Origin: Dipteris shenzhenensis
Taxonomy: Eukaryota > Polypodiophyta > Polypodiopsida > Gleicheniales
Reading direction: 5' to 3' (one strand)
Assembly: GCA_047967505.1 (NCBI GenBank)
Contig: CM106541.1
Length of the DNA: 64,000 nt
The position numbers and the translations under genes are program-made. Shown one piece after another: positions 20,740-32,305 of the stretch. Below the pieces are notes generated by a model that was given only the letters and a program-made list of their open reading frames with translations, had not been told where the DNA came from and searched no databases. Each line of letters starts with the position of its first letter. The stretch's first letter is position 1.

Positions 20740-23599
20740 ATAAGGGTGTGGGAAGCATCAAGGAAGAGGGAGCAAAGAAGAAGAAAGAAATGTAAGTTTG
20801 ATGAGGAAGATCATTTAAGCACAATGACAGAAAATATTGTGTTGTTTATACAAAAGAAATTAGAATCCTCTTCAAGAAGAAAGGTTCAGAGGTACTTCAA
20901 CAAGTGCTTCATGACCCACACATCTCAAAGTATACAGGGGAGTAGAATGCAAGTGCAGTACTACTTTCTGCTCTGAAAGAATATCTACAAATCCTAAAGA
21001 ATTCCAGATCAAGTGATGAATTGTTTGTCAAAAGAAGCACTCTCACTTGCTTGTTAAATGCATTGCCAAGAGACCATGAGGTATCCATTCGCCAAGTCTC
21101 TAGAATTTTAGATGTACATCTAAGAGCTTTTCATCATGCCCATCAAATTCTTTCCTGCAATGAAGCTGGAGAGAAGCTTCCATTGGATTTATGCAAACGT
21201 CAACTTCCAGTATGTGCTTTTGATGAGGAAGTCATGGAACTTGTTAACTTCTGGACAGAGAACACTTGAGTGTCTCCAAACAAAAAGGATATATGTCGCC
21301 AAAGTGTTGCTAGAAAGCAATACACTGAGCATCCAACTCATTTTCTTGAAGAGTGACATGTAAGATTTTCATGTTTGTCTTGTGCTTAAATCCTTTCTAT
21401 GTGCTTTTATATGCTTGGTTGTGCTTTTTATTATTTTTTTGTGCTTTCATGTGCTTGTATGTGCTTTTGTGTTGTTCTTTTATGTGCTTTGTGCTTTTCT
21501 AGTTCATATGCTTTCATGTGCTTGGTTGTGCTTTTTTGTGCTTTCATGTGATGTGCTTTTGTGTGGTTTTATATTCTTGGTTGTGCTTTTTTGTGATTTC
21601 ATTTGCTTTTGTGGTTTGCTTTTATGTGCTTCTTTTGTGCTTTCATATGCTTTTATATTCTTTGTGTGCTTTCAAGTGTTTTCATGTGCTTTTGTGGTGT
21701 GCTTTTATATTCTTGGTTGTGCTATTTTGTGCTTTCATGTGCTTTTGTGGTATGCTTTTATATGATTTTTTGTGCTTTCACGTGCTTTTGTGTGCTTTTA
21801 TATTCTTGTGTGCTTTTTTGTGCTTTCATGTGCTTTTGTGGTGTGCTTTTATATTCTTGGTTGTGATTTTTTGTGCTTTCAAGTGCTTTGATGTGCTTTT
21901 GTGTGCTTTTATATTCTTGGTTGTGCTTTTTTGTGCTTTCATGTGCTTTGATGTGCTTTTGTGGTGTGCTTTTATGTGCTTTTTTGGTGCTTTCATGTGC
22001 TTTTGTGTGCTTTTATATTCTTTGTGTGCTTTTTTGTGCTTTCAAGTGCTTTAATGTGCTTTTGTGGTGTGCTTTTATATTCCTGCTTGTGATTTTTTGT
22101 GCTTTCAAGTGCTGTGATGTGCTAGAAAATGCAGCATTCCATCAGTTAGAATGGCTCATGGCACGTTGTGCACAATGTAAGGCCGTTAGAGAAGATCTTA
22201 GCTGCCCACTTGAAGTTGCAAGCTTGGGGGTTGTCAATGTGCAGATTTTTGAGGATGCTAATGTGGGAAAAACCGAGGCAGGAAAAGATCAAAAGAGAAA
22301 GATTTTGTCTATAAACAAGTCGATGTTGGTACTTTGTGGACTATGGTAGAGCAGCACATAGAAAGATTCATCACCCACAAGTTTATCTTCAAATGGCAAG
22401 CTACCCAATTCAAGGAATGTCTCTCAAATTTTCCAGAAGATGTGATAGTATTGATCGTTGATTTTGCTAAGAATTACTCATTCAAACAATAGAATGAGAT
22501 CCAATCAATGCACTGGCACTCAGAACAATGCACTAGTACATATCACCTACTGCCGCAAACATGATGATAACTCTATGATAAAGAAGAAGCACTTCTACAT
22601 TTTTTATGACAAAGATCATGATACACTCTTTGTGCAACATTTCTTTTTGAGTCATTGGAATTGGTTGAAAGAGTAGGGCTTGCAATTTAGAAAGGCATTG
22701 GGTGTGGTTAGATGAGTGTGCAGCCCAATTCAAGGCTGCAAGGACTTTTTTCTTTGTTGGAAGGTTCTATGCCCTCACAAACTCAGAGATGACATGGAAT
22801 TTTTTCACCTCTGGACATGGAAAAGGAGAGCATGATGGAGCAGGTGCAGTTATAAAGAGAGCACTCACCCAAGAGCAGCTCAAAGAAAATGGATTTGTGT
22901 TACAAAAAGCCTCTAATGTTGTGGCTTTTCTAAGGAATACACTAAGTATAGCATCAAGTAGTACCTTCAATAAGAAGAAGGAAAACATAATACAAAGATT
23001 CTATTAGGGGATAAAAATTAGCGATGTAGACAGGTCTAAACAATATAGTTGTGCACGATGGCCTAGCTCTCGATCAATGCACAGTGTATGTGGCTATAGC
23101 AAGAATGATCCAACCCAAATCAAGATCAGAAAATTAAGTTGCTATTGTCATGCTTGTATGCGAAATACATGCTGGAGGTGTGTCAATAAGGACTATGTGA
23201 TGAAATAAAATAAAAATTTGTTGAAACTTGAAGAGGATGATGCACCTGATGTTGAAGTCATAACAGAAGAACCCCTTTTTGAGGGCCACAAAGACTTCCT
23301 CAGTCATTTGTTGTGTGAAGGTGACAGCTTTGCTATTCCTGCAGAGCTTGATTATGATGAAGGGGTAGACTTTTACATTCTAAAATGCATAGAGAAAAGG
23401 CAAGTTTCCACACGTATGGTGAAGGACAAATGGGGAGGAGAGTGCAAGCAAGGATTTGCATATATCGCTAGTTTGTACTACAAAAAAACGTGATGAACAT
23501 CATTATCAGCTTTTGGTTGAAGGCCCCTCTGCAATCATTCTTTCTCATTTGGTGAAGTCCATTAAGTTTTTGATGGATGCTAGGACTACCTCTCTTTAG
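20740..23599 (+). pseudogene. Transposase-like gene of an unnamed family, copy P1
   Basis: Blocks in order: EVLQQVLHDPHISKYTG and ELFVKRSTLTCLLNALPRDH (20890-21085); FWTENT then VSPNKKDICRQSVARKQYTEHPTHFLEE (21240-21350); an intron of GTGCTTTT repeats; FHQLEWLMARCAQCK (22140-22200); VLIVDFAKNYSFKQ then NEIQSMHWHSEQ (22450-22525); CAAQFKAARTFFF, MTWNFFTSGHGKGEHDGAG and AVIKRALTQEQL (22716-22880); MHSVCGYSKND and CYCHACMRNTCWRCVN (23070-23175); and a tail with FEGHKDFLSHLLCEGDSFAI and GVDFYILKC. The DFAxNY, CAAQFK and GHGKGxxDG spacing resembles an uncharacterised family scattered through animal and plant genomes, plausibly an RNase-H-fold transposase. I do not know an accepted name. Several frameshifts and stops (for example TAG 22490) break it. 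Confidence 0.7.
21390..22125 (+). repeat. GTGCTTTT minisatellite, probable intron of P1
   Basis: About 740 bp of repeated gtgctttcatgtgctttt and gtgcttttatattcttggtt. It lies between a donor-like gtaaga (about 21360) and a possible acceptor near 22130, so the coding blocks on either side join across it. The Cys/Phe/Leu-rich open frames over it are by-products of the repeat. Confidence 0.8.
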
Positions 23600-24284
23600 A
23601 GATGCATGAGGCCATATACAATGCAATGCCAGATATTTGTAATGAGACCTAATGCTATGAAGTTTTATGGAAGCAAAATCCTATTTTTTATACCATCGTA
23701 TACATGTATGGCTTGTTCGCACAGATGCATGAACAAAGAATTCTACATCTTTCATACGTTCTTATGCTTATGCAGAATAGCTCCTTGTGGTACTTTAAAG
23801 GGAATCTTGATGTTTCATTGCTCGTTTGTGAGCTGAAAACATACAAAGATACATGATATATTCAGAGGACACGTAAGAATAGTCTATTGTAATGACTTAA
23901 GATGAAATAATTCGTGAAGACTTATTGCAAGCAGATAATTAGGAAGCAAGGGATAATATTCAGAGCCTTATATGCTTGGATGTGTAACAACAATAATTTC
24001 CATATGTACAGCAATGACAACCCCAGATTGTGACACTAGTAGTTTCTGTCATATGTTTTCCTCAAATGCTTGTGGGCTTCTCTTAACAGATTGTGATAGA
24101 ATTGAAACATCACTGGAATAAATTCAGAATGTTACTTTTACTATGACAACATGTCACTGTACTGAAGTAAATTCTGAATTTAAACTTTATGAGGAAAATA
24201 GAGAAAAAGTACATAATTTTGTATTAATAGAAACATTTCCAATGCCTAGTAAACTAGGTTGTTTAGGAACAAAACTGTAGGCTC
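23600..24284. other. Spacer between the two convergent gene-like regions
   Basis: AT-rich, no coding pattern seen. It would hold the 3' ends of P1 (plus) and M1 (minus). Confidence 0.4.
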
Positions 24285-26445
24285 TTAGTCAATATCAGTC
24301 CACCCACGTGCGGGCTTCTCTATCTTTCCACTGCGGCACATCTTTTGCTTCACATATTCAAATTCTGGGGTCGAATCCCCCCATATGTAAGGTTGCTTCC
24401 TTGCCAATGCCAACCTATCAGATGAGTGCAGCCACTCATAGAGCCACACAATGAGGTCACAAACCAAAAATGAGCCTAGATTAGACTCCACTAGATCTTC
24501 AAACTTGGGCAAAATTAAGTAAGTGCCAAGCTTGTTCCCTCTGCATTTATAGAGGCTATCATTAAGCAGCAAAGTGTTCTCCTTCATGTACTAGGGAAAC
24601 ACCTCCCAAAATGTAGATAGTTGCTTGAAGAAGATCGGTTAAATGCCATTTGCAAATGGCAATGCTGCCTTGTGACACAAGTATTGGGATAGTAAGCCTC
24701 AAAGCTTCTCTTTGGTATCCCCAAAGCACAAGTCTACTCTCCTGAAAACATTTGTGCTTGACACACAACTCTATATGTATATATCAAAAAACTCACAAGC
24801 CAACACTAGAAATGCCTTCGCATCTTTCTTAACATAGTGTGTGATACCTCTACCTACGGGAACCCTAGCAAAGCATGGGGAGTATACGGGTAAGGTCTCC
24901 CCTCTCCATGCATTTACTATAAACATGAGCACACAGTTCAGATCAACAATCAATGCAGGCTTTTGAACATTGCACTTGGGAGCCCTACCATAATATATCT
25001 GCACATCAGCTTCCTCCTCTGTATCTACCTAAGGATTTGCTGGATCAGGCTATGTATCACGATGCGCAACAGCGGTGGTGCAACATCAGGTTCTAAAACA
25101 TCAGGCTATCATATATCGAGCTATGAAACATTAGGCTGTGGTATATCATGAGGCTATGGTATATCATTAGGCTGTGTAACATCAGGTTGTGCAATATCTG
25201 GCTGTGCATCATCGGGTTGTGCATCATCAAGTTGTGCAATATCTAGATATGTATCATCGGGCTGTGCGCTATGCAATATCTAGCTATGTATCATCGGGCT
25301 GTGCAATGTCTAGTTGTGCATCATCAGGCTATGCATGATCGGGCATCTCCAAATTGCTGCTAGCCTTTGCATCATCACTGGCTTTTCTCTTTGGCACTCG
25401 TGCTACTGTATTTAATAAAAAGTGCTACTAAGTGCATACGGAAAGCATTCACTGAACATGAAACTAAATTTTATACTCAACATAGCAAAAGCATACACCA
25501 AACATAGCTTTTGCAGATAGCCAATTGAACAAGGAGTTGGAGGAGAGATGGAAATTCATAATTTCAATACGAAATGGAAGGGCAGTGCTACAATATGGGC
25601 GAATGCCAACACACACACTCTTACATGCCTTTTGTTTTCCTCTTTGGAAAAGAACAAGGCAAATATTTGGAGGCCTTTTTTTTCCTAGAATGCAAGAAAG
25701 AGGACAGAGGTACTTCATCCTCTGCCTCTTTATCTTCACTATCGTCTTTGAGAGCTTCCTCCTCAATCTGTGCCTTCCTCCTAGGAGACCTCCATGGTGC
25801 CTTCTTTGGAGACACATGTGCACCGTCAACTTTGGCATGCCGGTTTGATGGTGTGGCCTCTATTGGTCTCTGCTGGTCCCAACGTGCTTAGATGGCGTGG
25901 TCTCTAGTGTGCTTAGAGGGCTTTCCTTCTTGGAACCAACATTGCTCCTCCTCTTTCCATGCAGCTGTTGCATAAACTCGCATTCACTTCTAGATGCGAA
26001 CCCTCCACAGTCGTTACAAAACCATTGCGCATCTTCTCCAATGTTCCTCCTTGATTTTTTGGAACTGGGTTTTCCTGAAAATCATCTGGGTTTTGCTCGG
26101 CTTCAATGGTGTTATCGGCAATATTTTGCATGGTCGCACTATAAAATTATTCTGGAAGAAACAATGGACATTAGCAACTAAACCAAGCATTGGTAAGCAG
26201 AAATGATAAGAAGAAAATATAAATAATTGCCTACATTGGATAAATATATGTGTTACCTTTTTCAAGAGCAGGAAATCCGAGCATCTTCTTCACCCTTGGA
26301 GGAATCATTTATAGACAGTTGTTCTCTACACAGATCCCTTTCACCAAACATATGTGCACAAAGCACAAAAAGTGGTAGACATGTTTGCAAGGCAGTGAGA
26401 ACACCTCCAAGCACAAAGAATCGAAATTGAAACCACATGCAAAAC
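24285..26445 (-). pseudogene. Gene-like region M1, 3' exons, function unknown
   Basis: On the minus strand an exon at 26445-26257, with a good acceptor (ttttctttcag) and donor (ag|gtaaca), reads GFNFDSLCLEVFSLPCKHVYHFLCF then CVENNC, a Cys/His-rich zinc-binding-like stretch, with one TAA in frame. The next exon starts at 26151 after tttcttccag and gives EDAQWFCNDCGGFASRSECEF and then, after a shift, a Lys-rich nuclear-type segment (SPKKAPWRSPRRKAQIEEE...). It is followed by a minisatellite-coded DDAQP stretch. The last blocks, 25004-24285, hold KCNVQKPALIVDLNC and WLYEWLHSSDRLALARKQPY. I do not recognise the protein. It ends facing P1, so the two may belong to one mobile unit. Confidence 0.45.
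25080..25345 (-). repeat. 15-bp coding-type minisatellite in M1
   Basis: Units such as atcatcgggctgtgc and aatatctagctgtgc repeat about 17 times. Because 15 is a multiple of three, the minus strand keeps one frame and encodes variants of Asp-(Asp/Ile)-Ala-Gln-Pro. Variation at single bases indicates age. Confidence 0.75.
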
Positions 26446-26451
26446 CTGAAA

Positions 26452-26649
26452 GAAAATGTGAAAGCACATTGAAGCACCAAAAAGCACAGAAAAGCACACC
26501 TAAAAGCACATAAAAGCACATGAAAGCACACCTCATTGCACATAAAAGCACACAAAAGCACAAAAAAGCACAAAAAAAGCATAATAAAGCACATGAAACT
26601 GCATAAAGCACATACAATGCAAAAAAAAACACATGCAAGCACATAAAAG
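26452..26649 (-). repeat. GTGCTTTT minisatellite, left part of M1 intron
   Basis: Repeated aaaagcacataaaagcac (gtgcttttatgtgctttt on the minus strand). It is directly interrupted at 26649/26650 by the outer Copia and continues at 37685, so the two parts were one tract before insertion. Confidence 0.85.
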
Positions 26650-27374
26650 TGTTAGATATCAATGCTCCACTCTCGTGTAACTACGCGGGAACCAGCTAAC
26701 TCTACTTGTAAGCCCCCGATATGAGGAGAAGGCATTTGAGTAGCTCGGTTATCCAGTAGGTCCTATTTTGGACACCAGATGGGGGCCATGTGTGGCCTGA
26801 TGGCTGGATGGCTTCAGATAGAGTTGGCACACCGCCAACTAGGCTACATGCAAGTGTGGGAAAGCATCCCTTGACTGACCACACTAAGGGTAGATGGAGC
26901 ATTTCCCGGGGCAGCCCACTCTCGGGTTGCATGGCCCATTTGGAGCCTCAGATGATCCTAGATGGCTGTGGGCCGAACGTAGGTCAGTTGCTCTATTTTG
27001 TGCACCGGTTCTATCGTATGGTTGGTGGCATATTTGGGGACCGACCCCCAATCGATTGTTTTGGCCGGGCTGGATCGGCTACCCAATTGAGCCTAATTGA
27101 CTACGACTGGTGTCTATATAAGAGCAAGCCCATGAAGCCCATTTCATCACTAGCTACAGTGACTCTGATTCCTTAGCATCTAGCCTCTGTCTTCTACTAT
27201 TTCTAGCACACCATTGAAGCTTCTTTCACAGGAGCGCATGGTTGGGAGGCAGTGCCATCTATTGTATCAGTTCGTCAGTAATCAAATTTTTGATTCTCCA
27301 TACTATCTTGTTTTCTCTCTTGCATACGAGATCCTGTTATCTATTGAGCACAGACGTTGTATTATTTTCTTACA
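26650..27374 (+). repeat. Copia-O left LTR
   Basis: 725 bp, TG...CA. A TATA box (ctatataagagc) lies near 27114 and starts the transcript. Compared with the right LTR it carries many substitutions and a small indel near 26725. Confidence 0.93.
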
Positions 27375-27387
27375 TGGTATCAGAGCC
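27375..27387 (+). promoter_or_regulatory. Copia-O primer binding site
   Basis: tggtatcagagcc immediately follows the LTR and is complementary to the initiator tRNA-Met 3' end. Confidence 0.9.
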
Positions 27388-27447
27388 TAGTAGACTCTAG
27401 CAAGAAGATTTGGTAGTGTGTTTTTGTTTGCGAGCAGATTGTGAGAG

Positions 27448-28250
27448 ATGGCCCAGCCCACAAGACTGCGAATCCCACCGTTCTACGAAAGCGAAAATTT
27501 GGACGGCTCTAACTATCCTCTCTAGAAGTTCAAGACAAAGACCATCCTAAGCACATATGAGCTTTGGGACACTACTACTGGGGTGGACATGAGGCCGGGT
27601 TCCAAGACTATCATCCGGATCTAGCCAATGTAGGACAACAGATAGTACTAACTGTGGATGAGATTCTCGCATGGACAAGAAGAAATGCAGATGCGATTTG
27701 TTCTATTGTCTTCAGTGTTAGTGATTCCGTCATGGCGTTAATTCAACATGTCACCATAGCGGAGGAGGCATGGACGGTCTTGAAAAATCAGTACGAGACC
27801 ACGAATCAGACGCGGATTCAGAATCTAGAGACTCAACTTGCGAACGAGAAGTTGTCTGAGTCTGAAGCGGCATAGAAGTTCATCACCAGGCTGAAGAATC
27901 TGCATGATCAGATGACTGCGATTGGCATCACCATCACCAGCGAGAATCTAGCACAAAGGTGCATATGGATTCTCCCACCAAAGTATGACAGTCTTCTTAC
28001 AGTGCTGAATACACAGAATAGAAATCCACCCCTCAATTTTGAGGATTTTAGCGTGATGCTTCTGGAGGAGGAGATGTGTCAAAAGATGAGGACTGGAGAA
28101 GATTCAACTTTTTGGACTGGATCAAAGAAAGGTAAGGGTAAGGACTCTGGTAACCCATCTTCTTCTGATGATAAAAAGAGAAAGAAGAAGATCAAGTGCT
28201 TCTATTGCAACAAGGCAGGGCACAAGTAGAATGAGTGCCACAAGAAGATT
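27448..28250 (+). pseudogene. Copia-O gag, broken
   Basis: From ATG 27448 the frame starts MAQPTRLRIPPFYES and LDGSNYPL, the usual Copia Gag opening, then is interrupted by stops (first near 27523). Later parts in other frames: ICSIVFSVSDSVMALIQH and AWTVLKNQYET (27700-27800), then WILPPKYDSLLTVLNT (27965). A Lys-rich stretch leads to the zinc knuckle CFYCNKAGHK (28196), whose CX2CX4HX4C pattern is broken by TAG before the last Cys. In life Gag forms the virus-like particle and binds the RNA. This copy is dead. Confidence 0.85.
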
Positions 28251-28359
28251 GCAGATGAGAAGAATGGAGTGAAGAAAGAGTCCAGCAACAGTGCGCAGGC
28301 AGTACCAATAGAGCTGTTCGTCACAATTGAGGAGATTTGCACGGAGGCACTTCATGTAC

Positions 28360-31300
28360 CTACGGATGAACCTTGGATCATTGATAGTGCTGCATCACAC
28401 CACATGACCAGTCGGAAGGATTGGTATACCTCTCTATAGCCAGTAGGGAATGACATCATGGTAGCAGTCAGCAATGATGCAAAATGTCCAGCAAAAGGAA
28501 AAGGTACAATTGCTCTCAAGTCAGATGGAGTTGTAAAATAGTTGTCCAATGTTCTTTATGTGCCAGATATCAAGAGGAACTTGTTGTCCGTTTCTACGAT
28601 CACGGATTGGGACCTCAAAGTTCAATTCGATAAGAATGGTGCACAGATCTTGGATCTTCAAGGAAAGGTCATTGGTAAAGGTACACGATGCAACAACATT
28701 TACGAACTCTCAGGTTTCAGTGCTCGAGTGGATGTGAAGAACACTAAGCTATGGCATGAGACGTTTGGTCATCTAAACCTTAGTTCTTTGAAGGAGATGC
28801 ATAAAAGTGGAATGATTCTAGACCTACCAGAAATTTCAGATCTGCTCGATGTATGTGAAGCTTGCATGATGAGCAAGCAGCATCAGCAGCCCTTTCCTAA
28901 AGAGGCCAGTAGGGCAAAGGCTCCTCTAGAGCTCATTCATATGGACCTCTGCGGAAAGATGGAGATCGGAAGCTTTAGATGGTTCCTTCTACTTCATGAC
29001 ACCAATCGACAACTACAGTAGAAGGATATGGATATACTTCCTAAAGACGAAAGATGAGGCTTTTAGTAGGTTCAAGGAATGGCATGTAATGGTCGAGAAA
29101 GAATCAGGGAGGAAGGTGAAGCAGCTGAGATCAGACAGAGGTGGAGAGCTGACATTGATTGAATTCGAAAGTTATTGCAAAAGTCATAGAATCAAGAGAC
29201 AGAAACCCTCGCCACATACATCACAGCAAAATGGAGTAGCAGAATGCAAGATGCGCGTCATCTGTGAAATGGGCTAGAGTATGATGAAAGGGAAAGATTT
29301 ACCAAAGACTTTCTGGGCTGAAGCATGTAACACTACAGTTTACATCCTCAATCGTAGCTACACGAAGGCTATGAATGGGATGACTCCACTGCAAGCTTTC
29401 TCTAGTAAGAAACCTTCAGCTGCACATTTCAGAGTTTTTGGATGTGATTGTTTTGTGCATGTCCATGATGCTACTAGGACCAAATGGGAACCGAAGAGCT
29501 GGAAGTGTATTTTCTTGGGCTAGAGTGAAGAGGTGAAGGGTTACCATCTCTATAACCCTATTACCAAAAAGGTAATTGTAAGTCATGATGTGGTCTTCTC
29601 AGAACAGCCACATAAATTGGAGGAGGATGCTTCCTTCTCAGACAACCAGGACTAGGATATCCATCCAGTACCACCACCAACAGCAGACCGAACTCCCCCA
29701 ATGGTGCTTGGGAGGATTCAAGACAAAGAAGATGAAGAAGAGCCTGCAGAACCACAACGGCAATGACCATTCTCGAAGTGGGTAAAGCAGCTTTTGGACG
29801 GGAGAGAACCTCCAGCCATTGAGGAGGAACCATCCGAACACCGCCAGTCCAAGAGATTAGAGGAGCAAAGAAGGGCACAGGAACACTTGTTCAACTATGC
29901 TTTGATGATAGAAGTGATCCGTGCTTATGAACCCAAGTGTCTTGAAGAGGCACAAGGTGATGATAGGTGGATGGAGGCTATGCAGTCGGAGTATGGATCC
30001 ATAATGAAGAACAACACTTGGGACCTTGTGGATCGACCACCAAAACACAAGGTAATCAGAACCAAGTGGGTGTACAAGAGCAAGTACAAGTCCGACGGCA
30101 CATTGGATAAGTACAAGGCTCGGCTCATGGCCAAAGGATTTGCATAGGTACATGGTTTTGATTATCAAGATACTTTTGCTCCCATAGCTCGACTAACCAC
30201 AATTCGGTGTTTTGGCTTCAGCTGCCTAGGGAAGTTGGCCGGTGTTTCAGGTAGATGTGAAATTCGCCTTTCTGAATGGAGATCTCAAGGAGGAGGTATA
30301 CGTGGAACAACCACCAGGTTTTGAGATCCTCGGTTCAGAAGGTAAAGCCTGCAAAGTGAAGAAGAAACTTTACGGGCTGAAACAGGCCCCACGAGCATGG
30401 TACCATCAAATTGAGCCTACTTTCTGCAAAACAGGTTCAGGAGGAGCCCATCTGATGCAAATTTGTATATCTTCAGAGAAGGAGGCAGGTGTATGATCGT
30501 GGTCCTTTATGTGGACGACCTTGTCATAATAGGGAACCATGAAGAGAAGATCTCACACACGAACAATTTGCTAGGAAGAGAGGTTAAAATGACAGCTGAT
30601 GCATTTTTGTTTGGGGATTGAAGTTTGGCAGGAGCTGAAACAGATCTTCATTTCACAGTTGAAGTATGCTAGAGAGATATTGAAGGCATTTGGCATGGCT
30701 GAGTGCAAGACAGTTGGTACCCCTATGGAGGTTGACGCGAAGCTCTCAAACAAGGATTCATCACCATTGGTGGACGAAGCAAAGTACAGAAGACTTGTGG
30801 ACAGCTTGATCTACCTATGCAACACACGGCCGGACATCAGCTTTGTGACTAATATACTTAGCAGGTTTTCCAATAAGCCCTGGGAGAACCATTGGAGGGC
30901 AAGGATGCGGGTGCTGAAATACATCAGAGGAACACTTGATTATGGCATCACCTATACCAAGGGCAACATCTTGACCGGATTCTGTGACTCAGATTGGGCA
31001 GGAGATGTGGACAGTAGGAGATCAGTGACAAGGTATTGTTTCTCACTTGGATCTGGAGTTGTGTCATGGGTCAGTAAGAAGCAACCCACAGTTGCTCTTT
31101 CTTCTACTGAGGCCGAGTACAAATCTGCATGCTTTGCTTCTTGCGAAGCAGTGTGGTTGAGGAGGATTTTGGGGGACATGGGTGCAGTGCAGAACAAGCC
31201 TACACAGTTATCATGTGACAATCAGATTTGCATGGCGATTGCAAAGAACCCAGTGTTCCACACTCGCACAAAACACATTGAGATTCAATATCACTTTGTA

Positions 31301-31435
31301 CACGAGCTCATCATGGATGGAGAGGTCGACTTAGTGTACTGTCCGACTATAGAGAATGCTGCGGACATCTTCATGAAGGCTCTTGGAAGAGAATTACTAG
31401 AGAGGCATCTTGATCGACTTGGCAGTAGGTGTTGA
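28360..31435 (+). pseudogene. Copia-O pol (protease, integrase, RT, RNase H), broken
   Basis: Protease motif WIIDSAASHHMT (28374; the active DSG is DSA here). Pre-integrase LWHETFGHLNL and CEACMMSKQH (28750-28880). Integrase core with IDNYSRRIWIYFLKTKDEAF, LRSDRGGE and SQQNGVAECKMR, in which the catalytic Glu of the usual NGVAERKN is Glu but the following Arg is Cys. Reverse transcriptase IRTKWVYKSKYKSDGTLDKYKARL (30055) and YVDDLVI (30508). RNase H from 30599 stays open for 278 residues (FCDSDWAGD, SSTEAEYKSA, HTRTKHIEIQYHFV). Stops at 28437, 29019, 29276, 29521, 30145 and frameshifts disable the rest. The last codons are altered by the LTR of the inserted Copia-A1. Confidence 0.88.
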
Positions 31436-31726
31436 GATATCAAGCTCTATCCCCGACATATCTCCTGGATGACTATCATTTATGTCACCGTCTATGTTAG
31501 TTGTACTCGTGGTGTAGTTAGACTACCACGTATGTTTTGGTTTGGGTTCACATATGAACCACGTATTCTAGGTTTTGACATATAGGGTATTTCCCTCTTC
31601 TATTGTATTGTTGTTGTGTGCAAAAGTGAAGAAAGGCTTCACCCTCCAACCTTGTGTCCTCTCTCTTTTGTGTGTTGTGAAGAAAGCTGAACTTGAGTCT
31701 CCTATCTCTCTCCCTCTTTCTTTACA
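31430..31726 (+). repeat. Copia-A1 left LTR
   Basis: 297 bp, TGTTGAGATATC...TTTACA. It is the same sequence as the LTRs at 50808, 58741 and 60459, apart from a T-run length change (gttttgg/gtttttgg) and a few substitutions. Confidence 0.96.
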
Positions 31727-31739
31727 TGGTATCAGAGCC
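31727..31739 (+). promoter_or_regulatory. Copia-A1 primer binding site
   Basis: tggtatcagagcc right after the left LTR, for priming by initiator tRNA-Met. Confidence 0.92.
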
Positions 31740-32305
31740 AGGTTCGTGGTAAGGAGCTCAAGAAAGAAAGCCAAGTTTGTGGTGTCCTGGTAAGAGGACC
31801 AGTGTTGCTTTCCTACTTCGAGTTTGGGAGCAAATCTTTGCAGGTAGCACAGCCAGAAGTGCAGGAGTGCACTGCTTCAGATTGAGAGGCCCTTCGCGGT
31901 GCGGCGAGAGCGCAGTATATGCTGCGGGAGAGGGCAAAGCCCTTGGTGACTTTATTTTTTTGATTTGAGGCCGTTTCGGGGCCCGTTTTGAGGGCGAAAG
32001 TTCTTCGCAGGCACTCAGAAAAAGGCCCTGGTTTTGCTGTGCGACCACTGCGCGCGGCCAGTCGGTGGAAAGGTGCCACAGAAACTGCGTCGTATGCCTG
32101 TGTGCAGAGATATTGGGAGTTGCAGATTCATGCCTGTTGCCTGTTGATGCAAAATCGTCACTAGGAAGTGACTGTGTGGTGAAATACCACTTTCGTCAGT
32201 GTTGCAGATCTGCCCCTGTGAGGCTTTTCGCAGAAGTTTTGCTATTTGCCCTTGTGAGGCATTTGCTGTGTTTACAGGTTGCTGTTGCAATTCGTGATTT
32301 GTAAA
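31740..32305 (+). other. Copia-A1 untranslated leader
   Basis: 566 bp between primer site and gag start, shared with the A3 and A4 copies. It includes a GC-rich core (cttcgcggtgcggcgagag) that probably folds. Packaging signals are expected here in such elements; none can be pinned down by eye. Confidence 0.6.

Noticed and set aside
21382-22054. 178-residue Cys/Phe/Leu-rich frame resembling a membrane protein
   Set aside because: It is the translation of the GTGCTTTT minisatellite; several frames over it look the same, as do those at 26309-26662 and 37613-38436.
26790-27176. 128-residue frame in the Copia-O left LTR
   Set aside because: Lies entirely in the LTR, is disrupted in the right LTR and has no family motif.
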